Of a DNA stretch of 64,000 nucleotides, positions 33,792 through 41,228 are shown piece by piece. The stretch comes from Candidatus Proelusimicrobium tauri. Lineage in GTDB: Bacteria > Elusimicrobiota > Elusimicrobia > Elusimicrobiales > Elusimicrobiaceae. A program made the position numbers and the translations under genes. The stretch spans positions 96,189 through 160,188 of the forward strand of contig DBYY01000004.1 in assembly GCA_002311025.1 (NCBI GenBank). The letters are read 5' to 3'. Each line of letters opens with the position of its first letter. Position 1 is the stretch's first letter. The notes beneath the pieces are model-generated. The model worked only from the letters and a program-made list of their open reading frames with translations. It was not told the DNA's origin and searched no databases.

Positions 33792-34220
33792 TTATAAATA
33801 ACTATTGATATCCTCTAGTAGGGAATCAATATCCGTTTCAACATCACCTATTTCGGTATAAATTGAATCGGAAAAATACATATACCCGTCGCTTTGTGTT
33901 TGTCTGGGGTAAAACATACTTGCCAAGACAGCCACACAGCATGCCGCCGCACCCCCAAGTAGGACCGGGCGGGATAAATTGATTTTGCTAAACCAATCTC
34001 TCACTTTTAATAACCAAGATTTTTCCAAAGAACTATGTAAATCTAAAACAGGCGCTTGGTGTTCCGGCAAGGCTGCGCTTGTCAGAGCGGTTATTTTTAT
34101 TATGTTCTGGCATTGTTTACACTCTTTTAAGTGATCTAAAAAAGCCATTTCTTTAGAATCGTCAAGCTCGCCATAAGCGTAAAGCAAGGCCTGTTCTTCA
34201 AATTTTTTATTATGCGGCAT
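33792..34220 (-). CDS. Membrane anti-sigma factor with zinc-finger motif
   Basis: A 142-residue protein that matches the layout of anti-sigma factors of the zf-HC2 type. Its cytoplasmic N-terminal domain contains ALLYAYGELDDSKEMAFLDH and the H-x3-C-x2-C motif HLKECKQC (residues about 30-37). One membrane segment follows near 91-107 (LLGGAAACCVAVLASMF), then a short periplasmic tail with many acidic residues (ETDIDSLLEDINSYL). It overlaps the sigma-factor gene by 11 nt. It presumably holds the sigma factor inactive until an envelope or redox signal arrives. The paired Cys inside the membrane segment is unusual. Confidence 0.85.
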   Translation of the reverse strand: MPHNKKFEEQALLYAYGELDDSKEMAFLDHLKECKQCQNIIKITALTSAALPEHQAPVLDLHSSLEKSWLLKVRDWFSKINLSRPVLLGGAAACCVAVLASMFYPRQTQSDGYMYFSDSIYTEIGDVETDIDSLLEDINSYL

Positions 34221-34737
34221 AGTCTTCTCCTAAAGATTTTTGTATTTTTTTAATGGCTCTGTTTAAGCGGGCAAGCACGGTTCCAAGCGGGCAATCAAGC
34301 ACGGCGGCTATTTCCTTAAAACTTAAATATTGGCGCATTAAAATAACTTCTTTTTGTTCTTTTGGCAATTCGTCAATTAAGTTTTGAATATGCTTAAGTT
34401 CAATTGTGCCAAGAGCATTTTTGGAAGTTTCATCGTTTTGTTTTACGGTTTCTTCTTCCAAAGGGACAGTTTTATCTGCCTTTCTGTAAAAGTCCATAAC
34501 CTTATTTCTGGCGATAGTCCAAAGCCACGCTTTAAACTTGCCTTCTTCTTTATACTTATTAATTTCTTTTAAGGCTTTTATGAAAGTTTCCTGTAAAATG
34601 TCTTTCGCGCTGCCTTCGTCTTTAACACTATAAAGAATAAAAGTAAAAAGGGCATTTTGATATTTTTCTATGAGTATGCCAAACTTTTCTTTATTGCCGT
34701 TTTTAACTTCATCAATTATAAGTTTTTCATCTTGCAT
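34210..34737 (-). CDS. ECF-type RNA polymerase sigma factor
   Basis: The 175-residue protein has sigma region 2 (KYQNALFTFILY, DILQETFIKALKEI, FKAWLWTIARNKVMDFYRK, about 25-90). An acidic linker follows, then region 4 (LPKEQKEVILMRQYLSFKEI and DCPLGTVLARLNRAIKKIQK, about 118-168). It is an extracytoplasmic-function sigma factor, translated from GAGGAG. It is the first gene of a three-gene unit with its anti-sigma factor and the Cys-repeat protein. Which promoters it reads cannot be seen here; autoregulation is common in the family. Confidence 0.95.
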   Translation of the reverse strand: MQDEKLIIDEVKNGNKEKFGILIEKYQNALFTFILYSVKDEGSAKDILQETFIKALKEINKYKEEGKFKAWLWTIARNKVMDFYRKADKTVPLEEETVKQNDETSKNALGTIELKHIQNLIDELPKEQKEVILMRQYLSFKEIAAVLDCPLGTVLARLNRAIKKIQKSLGEDYAA

Positions 34738-34813
34738 AATAACTGCTCCTCACTTATACAACGCAAAAGGACTTTATTTTATTGCATTTATTTTTTAAAA
34801 TCCCCTTTTTTTC

Positions 34814-35302
34814 TCAGAAAGTACAAGAAGTGGAATATAATTTCGTTTCTTTGCAACCTATTGCCATACAGAACTTTTTTTGGCGTTTATCACCAAGTTC
34901 ATAAAGGCATCTTTTTTCTTTAGAAGAGACAGATATTATTTGAGAATATCTTCTTTCTGTTTCCTTACGAAAAACTCCTATATTTAAAACACCGTTGATA
35001 TTCTCTAAATCATACAAAAGGCCGTCTTCTTCCATTGTAAGGATATTTTTATTGGCGCGGCATTTGGGGAAATTATTTATACCGATATTCTTAAAATTTG
35101 TAGTATACTTTCCTGTTTTTGCTTTATATTCTTTTTCGGCTTTTTGTATTTGATTTAAAGTTGCTAATATTTTTTTTGCTATTTTTTTATCCATAAAATT
35201 ATGATGTTGCGTTATCATTATACTACCTACAATATAGACGACTAAAATAAAGACTAAACCCCATATTAGACAAGAACCTTTATTTGCTCTGGTAGTTTTC
35301 AT
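34814..35302 (-). CDS. Degenerate type IV pilin-like protein
   Basis: The 162-residue protein begins KTTRANKGSCLIWG and has one membrane helix (about 11-30). The remainder begins with a pilin-like amphipathic helix (LNQIQKAEKEYKAKTGKYTT) and a short beta region with cysteines near the end. NKG before the helix matches the prepilin leader of the gene at 44219-44809, but the residue at +5, normally Glu, is Trp here, and +1 is Ser. It may be a minor pilin-like subunit that is not processed or assembled normally, or a diverged anchored protein. It stands between rpmB and the sigma-factor operon. Confidence 0.6.
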   Translation of the reverse strand: MKTTRANKGSCLIWGLVFILVVYIVGSIMITQHHNFMDKKIAKKILATLNQIQKAEKEYKAKTGKYTTNFKNIGINNFPKCRANKNILTMEEDGLLYDLENINGVLNIGVFRKETERRYSQIISVSSKEKRCLYELGDKRQKKFCMAIGCKETKLYSTSCTF

Positions 35303-35380
35303 AAGAATTTCTCCTAATTATTTATACTTCTATTTTACAATAAAACCAAAAATGATGCAGTTAAACAAAAGAGAAATAAA

Positions 35381-35405
35381 AAACCCTCGTTTTTTACGAG
35401 GGTTT
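35381..35405 (-). terminator. Terminator after rpmB
   Basis: AAACCCTCGT (35381-35390) and ACGAGGGTTT (35396-35405) form a perfect 10-bp stem with a 5-nt loop. A T-run follows on the minus strand, 22 nt after the rpmB stop. Confidence 0.9.
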
Positions 35406-35426
35406 AAAAGAGTTCTTTCTCAAAAC

Positions 35427-35621
35427 TTATTTTGCCGGTTTTACGACTTTTCCGGATTTCATGCATTTAGAGCATACATAAGCAGTTTGAGTTTTGCCTT
35501 CAAGCACAACTTTTTGTTTGTGAAGATTGGGCTTAAAAGTTCTTTTTGTTTTCATGTGGGAATGACTGTAAGAATTCCCTTGAACGGATTTTTTACCGCA
35601 AATTTCGCATTTATATGACAT
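35427..35621 (-). CDS. rpmB: Ribosomal protein bL28
   Basis: A 64-residue bL28, a component of the large ribosomal subunit. It starts SYKCEICGKKSVQGNSYSHSH, contains KTKRTFKPNLHKQ and ends AYVCSKCMKSGKV. Two CxxC pairs (CEIC and CSKC) indicate the zinc-binding form. It is a single gene with an AGGAAG ribosome-binding site and its own terminator. Confidence 0.96.
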   Translation of the reverse strand: MSYKCEICGKKSVQGNSYSHSHMKTKRTFKPNLHKQKVVLEGKTQTAYVCSKCMKSGKVVKPAK

Positions 35622-35688
35622 ATTTGTATCTTCCTAACCTAATAACTTTATTTTTAAATATTGTAGCAAAAAATGAAATATGATGCAA

Positions 35689-36456
35689 CTAATTAAAAAT
35701 AGAACTAACCAATTTCTTTGAAATATTCCAAGCCCTTTTAATGTAATTTTTAACTTTCTCAAAGAAAGTCGGTTGTTCTTTCACTATGGGAGCAAAATCT
35801 TCCGCAAGATAAATATTTTTTTCTGCCATTAATTGTTTTAAATAATTGGAAGGAATGGCAAAATTTATGTTTTGGTTTTCCTTCCCTTTTAAACTTGAAG
35901 TGGCAATAGCGATAACTTCACCTTTTTTATTAAAGACCGGACTGCCGCTTGAACTTGGCGAAATGGGTGCGCTTATTTGATGCCAAATGACGGTGGGGGA
36001 AACCTGTCTTATTTGTGAAATAAGACCGTTTGTAATAGTGTTTTGTAAACGTCTTGGGTTACCGATAACGGTTATCTCTTCGCCTGCTTTCACTTGATTT
36101 GAATCACCTAAAATAACATAGGGTAAATTTTCATTTGGTATTTGTAAAAGGGCAAGATCGATAGTATCATCTTTGGTTACGGCAAGAATTTTTGCTTCTT
36201 CGGAAATAACACCGTTTTTAAAAGTAAAATTTACGGCAAGGGCATCTTTAATAACATGGGCCGCTGTTACAATAATCCCGTTTGTGTCAATGATAAAACC
36301 GGTTCCGCTATAAGTTGAAGCATCTTTTTTTATAACATTAACGCTAACGATAGCATCGCCGTAAAGTTCTGCTATTTGGGAGTGGTCTTTTTCTTGGGCA
36401 AGAATCGGTAAGGTTAAAAAAAATAAAATTATTGTAAGAAAATTTATTTTTTTCAT
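35689..36456 (-). CDS. HtrA/DegP-type serine protease without PDZ domain
   Basis: I use the ATG at 36456, which opens a signal peptide (MKKINFLTIILFFLTLPILA); a longer frame would run into tRNA-Thr. The 255-residue protease has the trypsin-like triad: His in IIVTAAHVI, Asp in DDTIDLALLQIP and Ser in PSSSGSPVFNKKGEVIAI. Oxyanion-hole spacing is like DegP. After the protease domain there is only a short Lys-rich tail with no PDZ domain, so substrate selection differs from DegP or DegS. It lies 17 nt after the tRNA-Thr gene in the same orientation and probably shares its transcript. Confidence 0.88.
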   Translation of the reverse strand: MKKINFLTIILFFLTLPILAQEKDHSQIAELYGDAIVSVNVIKKDASTYSGTGFIIDTNGIIVTAAHVIKDALAVNFTFKNGVISEEAKILAVTKDDTIDLALLQIPNENLPYVILGDSNQVKAGEEITVIGNPRRLQNTITNGLISQIRQVSPTVIWHQISAPISPSSSGSPVFNKKGEVIAIATSSLKGKENQNINFAIPSNYLKQLMAEKNIYLAEDFAPIVKEQPTFFEKVKNYIKRAWNISKKLVSSIFN

Positions 36457-36473
36457 AAGAATCCAAAAGAAAT

Positions 36474-36545
36474 AGCCGAGGATGGGATTTGAACCCACAA
36501 CCTACGGTTTACAAAACCGTTGCTCAACCATTGAGCTACCTCGGC
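36474..36545 (-). tRNA. tRNA-Thr (anticodon UGU)
   Basis: A complete cloverleaf: acceptor GCCGAGG/CCTCGGC, D arm GCTC-AATGGTT-GAGC, anticodon arm ACGGT-TTTGTAA-ACCGT with anticodon TGT, and T arm GTGGG-TTCAAAT-CCCAT. CCA is not encoded. It reads ACA codons (and probably other ACN). Confidence 0.96.
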
Positions 36546-36563
36546 ATAATCTTATAATAATAA

Positions 36564-36592
36564 ATTATAGCAATTTTGGCTTTTAATGGCAA
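36564..36592 (-). promoter_or_regulatory. Promoter of tRNA-Thr
   Basis: On the minus strand TTGCCA (36592-36587) and TATAAT (36569-36564) are 17 nt apart, with an extended TG before the -10. It is near-consensus and 18 nt upstream of the mature tRNA. Confidence 0.85.
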
Positions 36593-36597
36593 ATAGG

Positions 36598-37752
36598 TTA
36601 TTTGGTATAAGGGGCACTGAAAGAGCGGAACTCCAAACTCTCATTTATGTTCTTAAAAAGCCAGCCTTTTTGATTATCATCATAAAGAGAATCAAAATCT
36701 TTAAAATTATTTTTCATAGCGGCTTGTAGGTTGGCATACATATTCTTTTTATCTTTTTTAACAGTCCAATAATAACCGGCATTATTTATCAGAGTAGTGG
36801 GTGCTTTTGGGGAAAGTTTTAAAGATATATCTAAATCTTTTTTTGCTTCTTTATAATTTTTTAATTTCATTTGGCAATATGCCCTATTATTATAGGGTAT
36901 CGCCCATTTGGGATTTAATTCTATGGCTTTATCATAATCTTTTATGGCGTTTTGCCAATCTTTTATATTTTCATAAGCAATACCGCGCCTATTATAAGCG
37001 GTGGCATCGGGGTTTATTTCTATTAAAGAGGTATAATCTTTAATTACTTCGTCATGTAAATCAATTTCCTTAAAAGCATTTGCGCGCGCTCTTAAGGCTT
37101 GTGTGTTTTGCGGATTTCTGTTTAAAACTTGACTGAAATAAGCGATTGCTTCATCATAAAATTCTGTATTATAACTAATTTTTCCAAGATAAAACAGAAT
37201 TTGTTGATTTTGAGGGTTTTTTGCTAAAAGTTCTTCAAATAAGGGGTGGGCTTTAGGGTAATCGCGTAATTCAAAATAGGCCTGTGCCTGTAAGAATTTC
37301 GTATCGGTTTTTTTGACTTTTTCAAAATCATTTAGAGCAAGTTTATATTTGCCTTTTTGCATATAACAATAGGCCCTTTTTAGGTAGAAATCTTCATAAT
37401 TCTTCTTTAAACTTATGGCTTTGGTCAAATCTTCCATAGCGGGCGAACAGGAACCTTGCTCTATATAAGCAAGCGCGCGGGCATAGTATTTGAAAGGGTC
37501 TTTGGGTTTTAATTTAATGGCAGTGGAATAATCTCCAAGTGCTTTTTTATAGCGGTTTTGTTCCTTATAAACATCTGCCCTTGTATGATAAAGCAAAGCC
37601 CAACGGGGAGCCTTTTCTATGGCTTTTGTAAATAATTTTATTTTTTCTTGCGAAGTAGTTGCTTTTTTGCCTTGCTCATAATAATAATTTGCGCTTTGAG
37701 CAAAAAGCGCCGGACTAAGAAAAATTAAGAATAAAAATAAATACTTTTTCAT
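36598..37752 (-). CDS. Secreted TPR-repeat protein
   Basis: The 384-residue protein has a signal peptide (cleavage near LFA-QS) and then about nine TPR units from residue 20 to 350. Clear units include PRWALLYHTRADVYKEQNRY, NPQNQQILFYLGKISY and NPKWAIPYNNRAYCQ, each with the usual Trp/Leu/Gly/Tyr/Ala/Pro spacing. TPR proteins act as scaffolds, and this one is periplasmic or bound to the outer membrane. It begins 1 nt after the stop of the membrane orphan at 37754 and so belongs to the DUF192-M20 operon. No catalytic domain. Confidence 0.85.
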   Translation of the reverse strand: MKKYLFLFLIFLSPALFAQSANYYYEQGKKATTSQEKIKLFTKAIEKAPRWALLYHTRADVYKEQNRYKKALGDYSTAIKLKPKDPFKYYARALAYIEQGSCSPAMEDLTKAISLKKNYEDFYLKRAYCYMQKGKYKLALNDFEKVKKTDTKFLQAQAYFELRDYPKAHPLFEELLAKNPQNQQILFYLGKISYNTEFYDEAIAYFSQVLNRNPQNTQALRARANAFKEIDLHDEVIKDYTSLIEINPDATAYNRRGIAYENIKDWQNAIKDYDKAIELNPKWAIPYNNRAYCQMKLKNYKEAKKDLDISLKLSPKAPTTLINNAGYYWTVKKDKKNMYANLQAAMKNNFKDFDSLYDDNQKGWLFKNINESLEFRSFSAPYTK

Positions 37753-37753
37753 T

Positions 37754-38575
37754 TTAGAAACATGTAACTAAAACATAATAACCTAAGGCTTGTACCATTA
37801 AGATACCTACACCTATAAAAATACCTATCCACAAGAGTATTTTAGTAAAAAAAGTTAGATTTAGAATAATGGCCACAAGTAAAGTTGTTCTTGCTGAAAT
37901 TATAGCAAAAGCATCTGCTTTATTTTTTATAATGCCAAGACTTCTGACTATAAAATGTCTTGCGAAAAATAAAATAGTGCTGATAATACCGATTGCCGCA
38001 ATACCTAAAGCGGTTTTTTGGGCGTATTTTCTTATTTTATAACTGTAATCTGAGAAGGCTTGGGAAATTAAATTTGAAAGTTCTTTTTTGGAAAACATCT
38101 CAAAGGAGAGATTGTTTATTCTGTTTTCAATAGAAGTCTTTAAACTGTTAACTGCCTGTCTTATAAGTAAACTGAAGTGTTGTGAAAAGAGTTTTAAACT
38201 TGCCGTCATACCCATAAGAAAACCGTAAATAAGACCTAAAACTATAAAGAAACCAAAATGTATTATGCCGAAAATTATTTTGAACCATAACGGGGTAGCG
38301 TAATTATAAGCCACTACGGTAAAAATAAAATAAGCACCTATCAAGAAAAGTATGGTAGGTATTATCATATAAGGCAACATAATTTTTACACTTTTTGAAA
38401 GCATATTTGTAAAATCTTGCGCAAATTTTTGTTCCTTAGAATGTCTGTGAAAATTTCTTCTATGAAAAAAACGCTTTACAGTTAAAGATTTTTTATTTTC
38501 TTTTACCGCAGGCAAATTTTTATTTTCTTCTTTTTTTGTGTTATTTGTTCTTCTATTTTGTTTTTCTTCTTGCAT
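37754..38575 (-). CDS. Polytopic membrane protein of unknown function
   Basis: The 273-residue protein has a highly charged N-terminal tail (about 1-60, rich in Lys, Glu, Asn, Arg and His). About four membrane segments follow: 69-90, 97-121, 186-206 and 230-265, the last possibly two. A soluble stretch of ~60 residues (125-185) with predicted helices separates the two pairs. I see no transporter or enzyme motif. It lies 12 nt after the M20 peptidase gene and 1 nt before the TPR gene, so a joint role is possible. It is unrecognised. Confidence 0.7.
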   Translation of the reverse strand: MQEEKQNRRTNNTKKEENKNLPAVKENKKSLTVKRFFHRRNFHRHSKEQKFAQDFTNMLSKSVKIMLPYMIIPTILFLIGAYFIFTVVAYNYATPLWFKIIFGIIHFGFFIVLGLIYGFLMGMTASLKLFSQHFSLLIRQAVNSLKTSIENRINNLSFEMFSKKELSNLISQAFSDYSYKIRKYAQKTALGIAAIGIISTILFFARHFIVRSLGIIKNKADAFAIISARTTLLVAIILNLTFFTKILLWIGIFIGVGILMVQALGYYVLVTCF

Positions 38576-38587
38576 AGCAAACCTCTA

Positions 38588-39994
38588 TCATTTTTGTGTA
38601 GCAAAGTCTAAAACTATCAAAAGAGTTAGTTTTAATTGCTGATAAAAATCTTCTAAAGATATATTTTCATTACTTTGATGGGGACCGCCTTTACCGGAAT
38701 TAATAAGTGGTCCGATACCGTAGGTAGTAATACCGTGCCTTCTCAAAATTTCACTTTCGCTGGAGGCCGGTGTCATTGTTCTTAAAGTTAAGGTATTCGG
38801 GAAAACTTTCGTTACGGAATTTTTTATGGATTTAAAAAGGTCATCTTCCTGTAAAGAGGGCTGGGGAAAAGGCATTTCCGGCTTTTCCAAGATGGAAAGG
38901 ATAATACTTTCGTCTTGGGTAAACAAGCCGTTTAGTTCTTCAAAGAAGGTATCCGGTGAAGTCCAAGGCAAAAGACGGCAATTTAAAACGGCTTGGGCTT
39001 GACTTTGCACGATATTATTCTCGTTGCCGCTACTTAAAATAGAAGGAGTAATAGTGTTAACAAGTTGGGTTTTTAAAAAGTTATCATCCATAATGATTTT
39101 GGCGGCTTGGGAAGATAATTTTTTATCTTCTCCCAGTAGCATATCGATAGTCGTTTTAGCATCATCATCTTGTAAAGGATAAATTTGTTTAAAAAAGTTT
39201 TTTGTCCAATCATTCAAAATAGGTTCTTGCGGGTAATTTTCAATAGTTTGCAAGGCTTGGGATAACTTATAAATGGCATTATCTTCGCTGGAAGAAACCG
39301 CGGTATGACTTTCTTCGCCTATAGCGCTGACTAAAATATCCATATACATTTTTGAAGCACTTTCTATAATGAATAAATCTTTATTGCCTTCGGTTTTTAT
39401 CAATCCGCCGCCTTCGTTTAAGGCATAAGCGGCTTTAAGTTGAGAAGGATATTTATCAAATAAAAATTTTAACCCTTTTTCGTTAGAAGCCTCTTCATCT
39501 GCTGAAAAAACAAAAATTATATCACGGTTTAAAGGAATATTGTTTTGTTTTAGCCAAGTTAAAATTGTTAAGTTTATAGCGGCATAATTTTTGGCATCAC
39601 TTGCGCCAAGTCCGTAGATTTTATTATCTTTGATTTGGGCTTGTGTCGGTGGGGTTTGCCAATTATCATTGATAGCGGCAGTATCTAAATGGGAAATTAA
39701 GATAAGGGGTTCTAAAGGGTTTGGGGTATGTGCTTTTAAAACGGCAATAAGATTGGCGCGGGGTTTTTCCATACGGAATATTCGCCAATCGATTTTTTTA
39801 TCTATTAGATTTTTATAGATATAGCGTTGGGCTAAAATCTCATTAGGGTTTGGTTGTGCTGTATCAATGTTTATTAAACTGACTAAATGATTTAGAGCCG
39901 TTTTATTCAAACTCTCATAATCAATTGCGTTTATTTGTGCAAAACAAATTAAAGAAAAAGCAATAAATATCAAAGTAAACAGCGTTTTTTTCAT
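38588..39994 (-). CDS. M20-family metallopeptidase, secreted
   Basis: The 468-residue protein has a signal peptide (cleavage near CFA-QI). M20 landmarks: ILISHLDTA (first zinc His and the Asp), YGLGASDAKNYAAINLTILT (bridging Asp) and VFSADEEASNEKG (catalytic Glu pair). A dimerisation domain holds SHTAVSSSEDNAIYKL, and the C-terminal zinc His is in GGPHQSNENISLEDF. Members remove amino acids from peptides or amides; the substrate here is unknown. Its start overlaps the DUF192 gene by 4 nt (ATGA). The signal peptide places it in the periplasm, unlike most M20 enzymes. Confidence 0.88.
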   Translation of the reverse strand: MKKTLFTLIFIAFSLICFAQINAIDYESLNKTALNHLVSLINIDTAQPNPNEILAQRYIYKNLIDKKIDWRIFRMEKPRANLIAVLKAHTPNPLEPLILISHLDTAAINDNWQTPPTQAQIKDNKIYGLGASDAKNYAAINLTILTWLKQNNIPLNRDIIFVFSADEEASNEKGLKFLFDKYPSQLKAAYALNEGGGLIKTEGNKDLFIIESASKMYMDILVSAIGEESHTAVSSSEDNAIYKLSQALQTIENYPQEPILNDWTKNFFKQIYPLQDDDAKTTIDMLLGEDKKLSSQAAKIIMDDNFLKTQLVNTITPSILSSGNENNIVQSQAQAVLNCRLLPWTSPDTFFEELNGLFTQDESIILSILEKPEMPFPQPSLQEDDLFKSIKNSVTKVFPNTLTLRTMTPASSESEILRRHGITTYGIGPLINSGKGGPHQSNENISLEDFYQQLKLTLLIVLDFATQK

Positions 39995-40422
39995 TTTATT
40001 TTTAGGTTTAACCTATCTCCCGCTTTAAGATTATGTTTTTTGGCAAAACCGCCGTTTACTTCTAGAACATATTTACCAAAGCCCTCTGCTGTGGCTACTT
40101 CTTCTTCCGATGCTGCTATATAGGAATGGGGTACTTCCTCAGCGATATTTATTATTTTGCCTTTGGAATCAATAAAAATGATATCTAGGTCAATGAGGGT
40201 ATTTTTCATCCAAAAATAACGTTCTTCATCCTTTGAAAAAATAAAGAGCATACCCTTATTTTCCTCAAGGTTTTCCCTAAACATAAGTCCACGTTCCGTT
40301 TGCTGTCGAGTTTTGGCTAGTTCTACTTCAATCTTAGTACCATCAGGTAAAATAACTTCATTTTGCATACATCCAACCAGTAAAAAGGAATAAAGGAAAA
40401 AAATTAAAAAAAACCTATACAT
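39991..40422 (-). CDS. DUF192-family lipoprotein
   Basis: A 143-residue lipoprotein (lipobox LVGC, Cys18). The mature part is a single DUF192 (COG1430) domain: VELAKTRQQTERGLMFRENL, KGMLFIFSKDEERYFWMKNT, LIDLDIIFIDSKGKIINIAE and VLEVNGGFAKKHNLKAGDRL. The fold is a small beta-barrel of unknown biochemical role, usually secreted. It is the first gene of the four-gene run DUF192-M20-membrane protein-TPR. No strong ribosome-binding site is seen before the ATG. Confidence 0.88.
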   Translation of the reverse strand: MYRFFLIFFLYSFLLVGCMQNEVILPDGTKIEVELAKTRQQTERGLMFRENLEENKGMLFIFSKDEERYFWMKNTLIDLDIIFIDSKGKIINIAEEVPHSYIAASEEEVATAEGFGKYVLEVNGGFAKKHNLKAGDRLNLKIK

Positions 40423-40506
40423 ATTTATAGTTTACTAAAAATTTACAAAAAGGACTTGATTTTTTTGTATAAATTAATAGAATATATTTAAGGGAGGATT
40501 TAAGAT

Positions 40507-41178
40507 ATGAGTAGAAATCGTATTACTTTTTTAGTGTCTTTATTTTTAATTGCCGTTACAGGTTCTTTGTGTGCCCAAACGGTTAAATATGTAGCATATT
40601 TTCCGGTGCCTTATTTGTCGCATAAAACTATTAATGCCCAAACGGTTTATTTTGCAGGCAGAGAAAATGGTCTTGCATATAAAAAACCAACTGCTTTAGA
40701 CCAAAATACTGTGGATGTTAAAGGAACTTTAACCGCTAATAGCGTGCATGCCAAAAAAGATTTAGAATTAGAAGATTCTACAAATACTAGTCCTGTGATA
40801 ACTGTGGATATCGTTTCCGGCGAAAATGTAGATTGGTCTATGGTAAATGCTAACGGGACTTTTATAGTAGATAAACCTAGCGGACAATTGGGTATTAATT
40901 CAATAAGTTCAAGTAGTGCTTCTGGTGTTAAACAGTTAAAAGCAGATGATTCCTTAACTGTAAAATCTATAAATTGGAAAAGTGGCAATAATACCGATCC
41001 GACAAATAATGGCTTTGTAAAAACTGCTACTAATGGTAATAACTATTCTTCGGCTACTACTTCAAATGATGGTTTTCCTACCGGAACAACAAGATTTTGC
41101 TGGGTGCCTTTAAGAATAAAAGGGACTTATGAATATCAGTATTATTTAATAGCCTATAATGGGACTACTTGCCCGTAA
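40507..41178 (+). CDS. Secreted surface-type protein of unknown function
   Basis: The 223-residue protein has a signal peptide (cleavage near CAQ-TV or LCA-QT, about residue 24). The mature part starts KYVAYFPVPYLSHKTINAQT, followed by repetitive Ser/Thr/Asn/Lys-rich beta-like sequence with LTANSVHAKKDLELEDS. It ends with a short domain containing RFCWVPLRIKGTYEYQYYLI and a last Cys four residues from the end. The composition resembles an exported structural or adhesive protein. It has a good GGGAGG ribosome-binding site and is a single gene ended by a bidirectional terminator. No family recognised. Confidence 0.75.
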   Translation: MSRNRITFLVSLFLIAVTGSLCAQTVKYVAYFPVPYLSHKTINAQTVYFAGRENGLAYKKPTALDQNTVDVKGTLTANSVHAKKDLELEDSTNTSPVITVDIVSGENVDWSMVNANGTFIVDKPSGQLGINSISSSSASGVKQLKADDSLTVKSINWKSGNNTDPTNNGFVKTATNGNNYSSATTSNDGFPTGTTRFCWVPLRIKGTYEYQYYLIAYNGTTCP

Positions 41179-41200
41179 TATATAAGCAATTTTCCGTTAA

Positions 41201-41228
41201 AAAACCTGTCTTTTATAAGACAGGTTTT
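41201..41228. terminator. Bidirectional terminator between convergent genes
   Basis: AAAACCTGTCTT (41201-41212) and AAGACAGGTTTT (41217-41228) form a perfect 12-bp stem with a 4-nt loop and T-runs on both strands. The stop codon of the SpoIID gene starts in the loop and its last residues (KKPVL) are encoded by the stem. Confidence 0.92.

Noticed and set aside
36457..36498. Longer N-terminus for the HtrA-type protease
   Set aside because: It would overlap tRNA-Thr and place residues before a textbook signal peptide.
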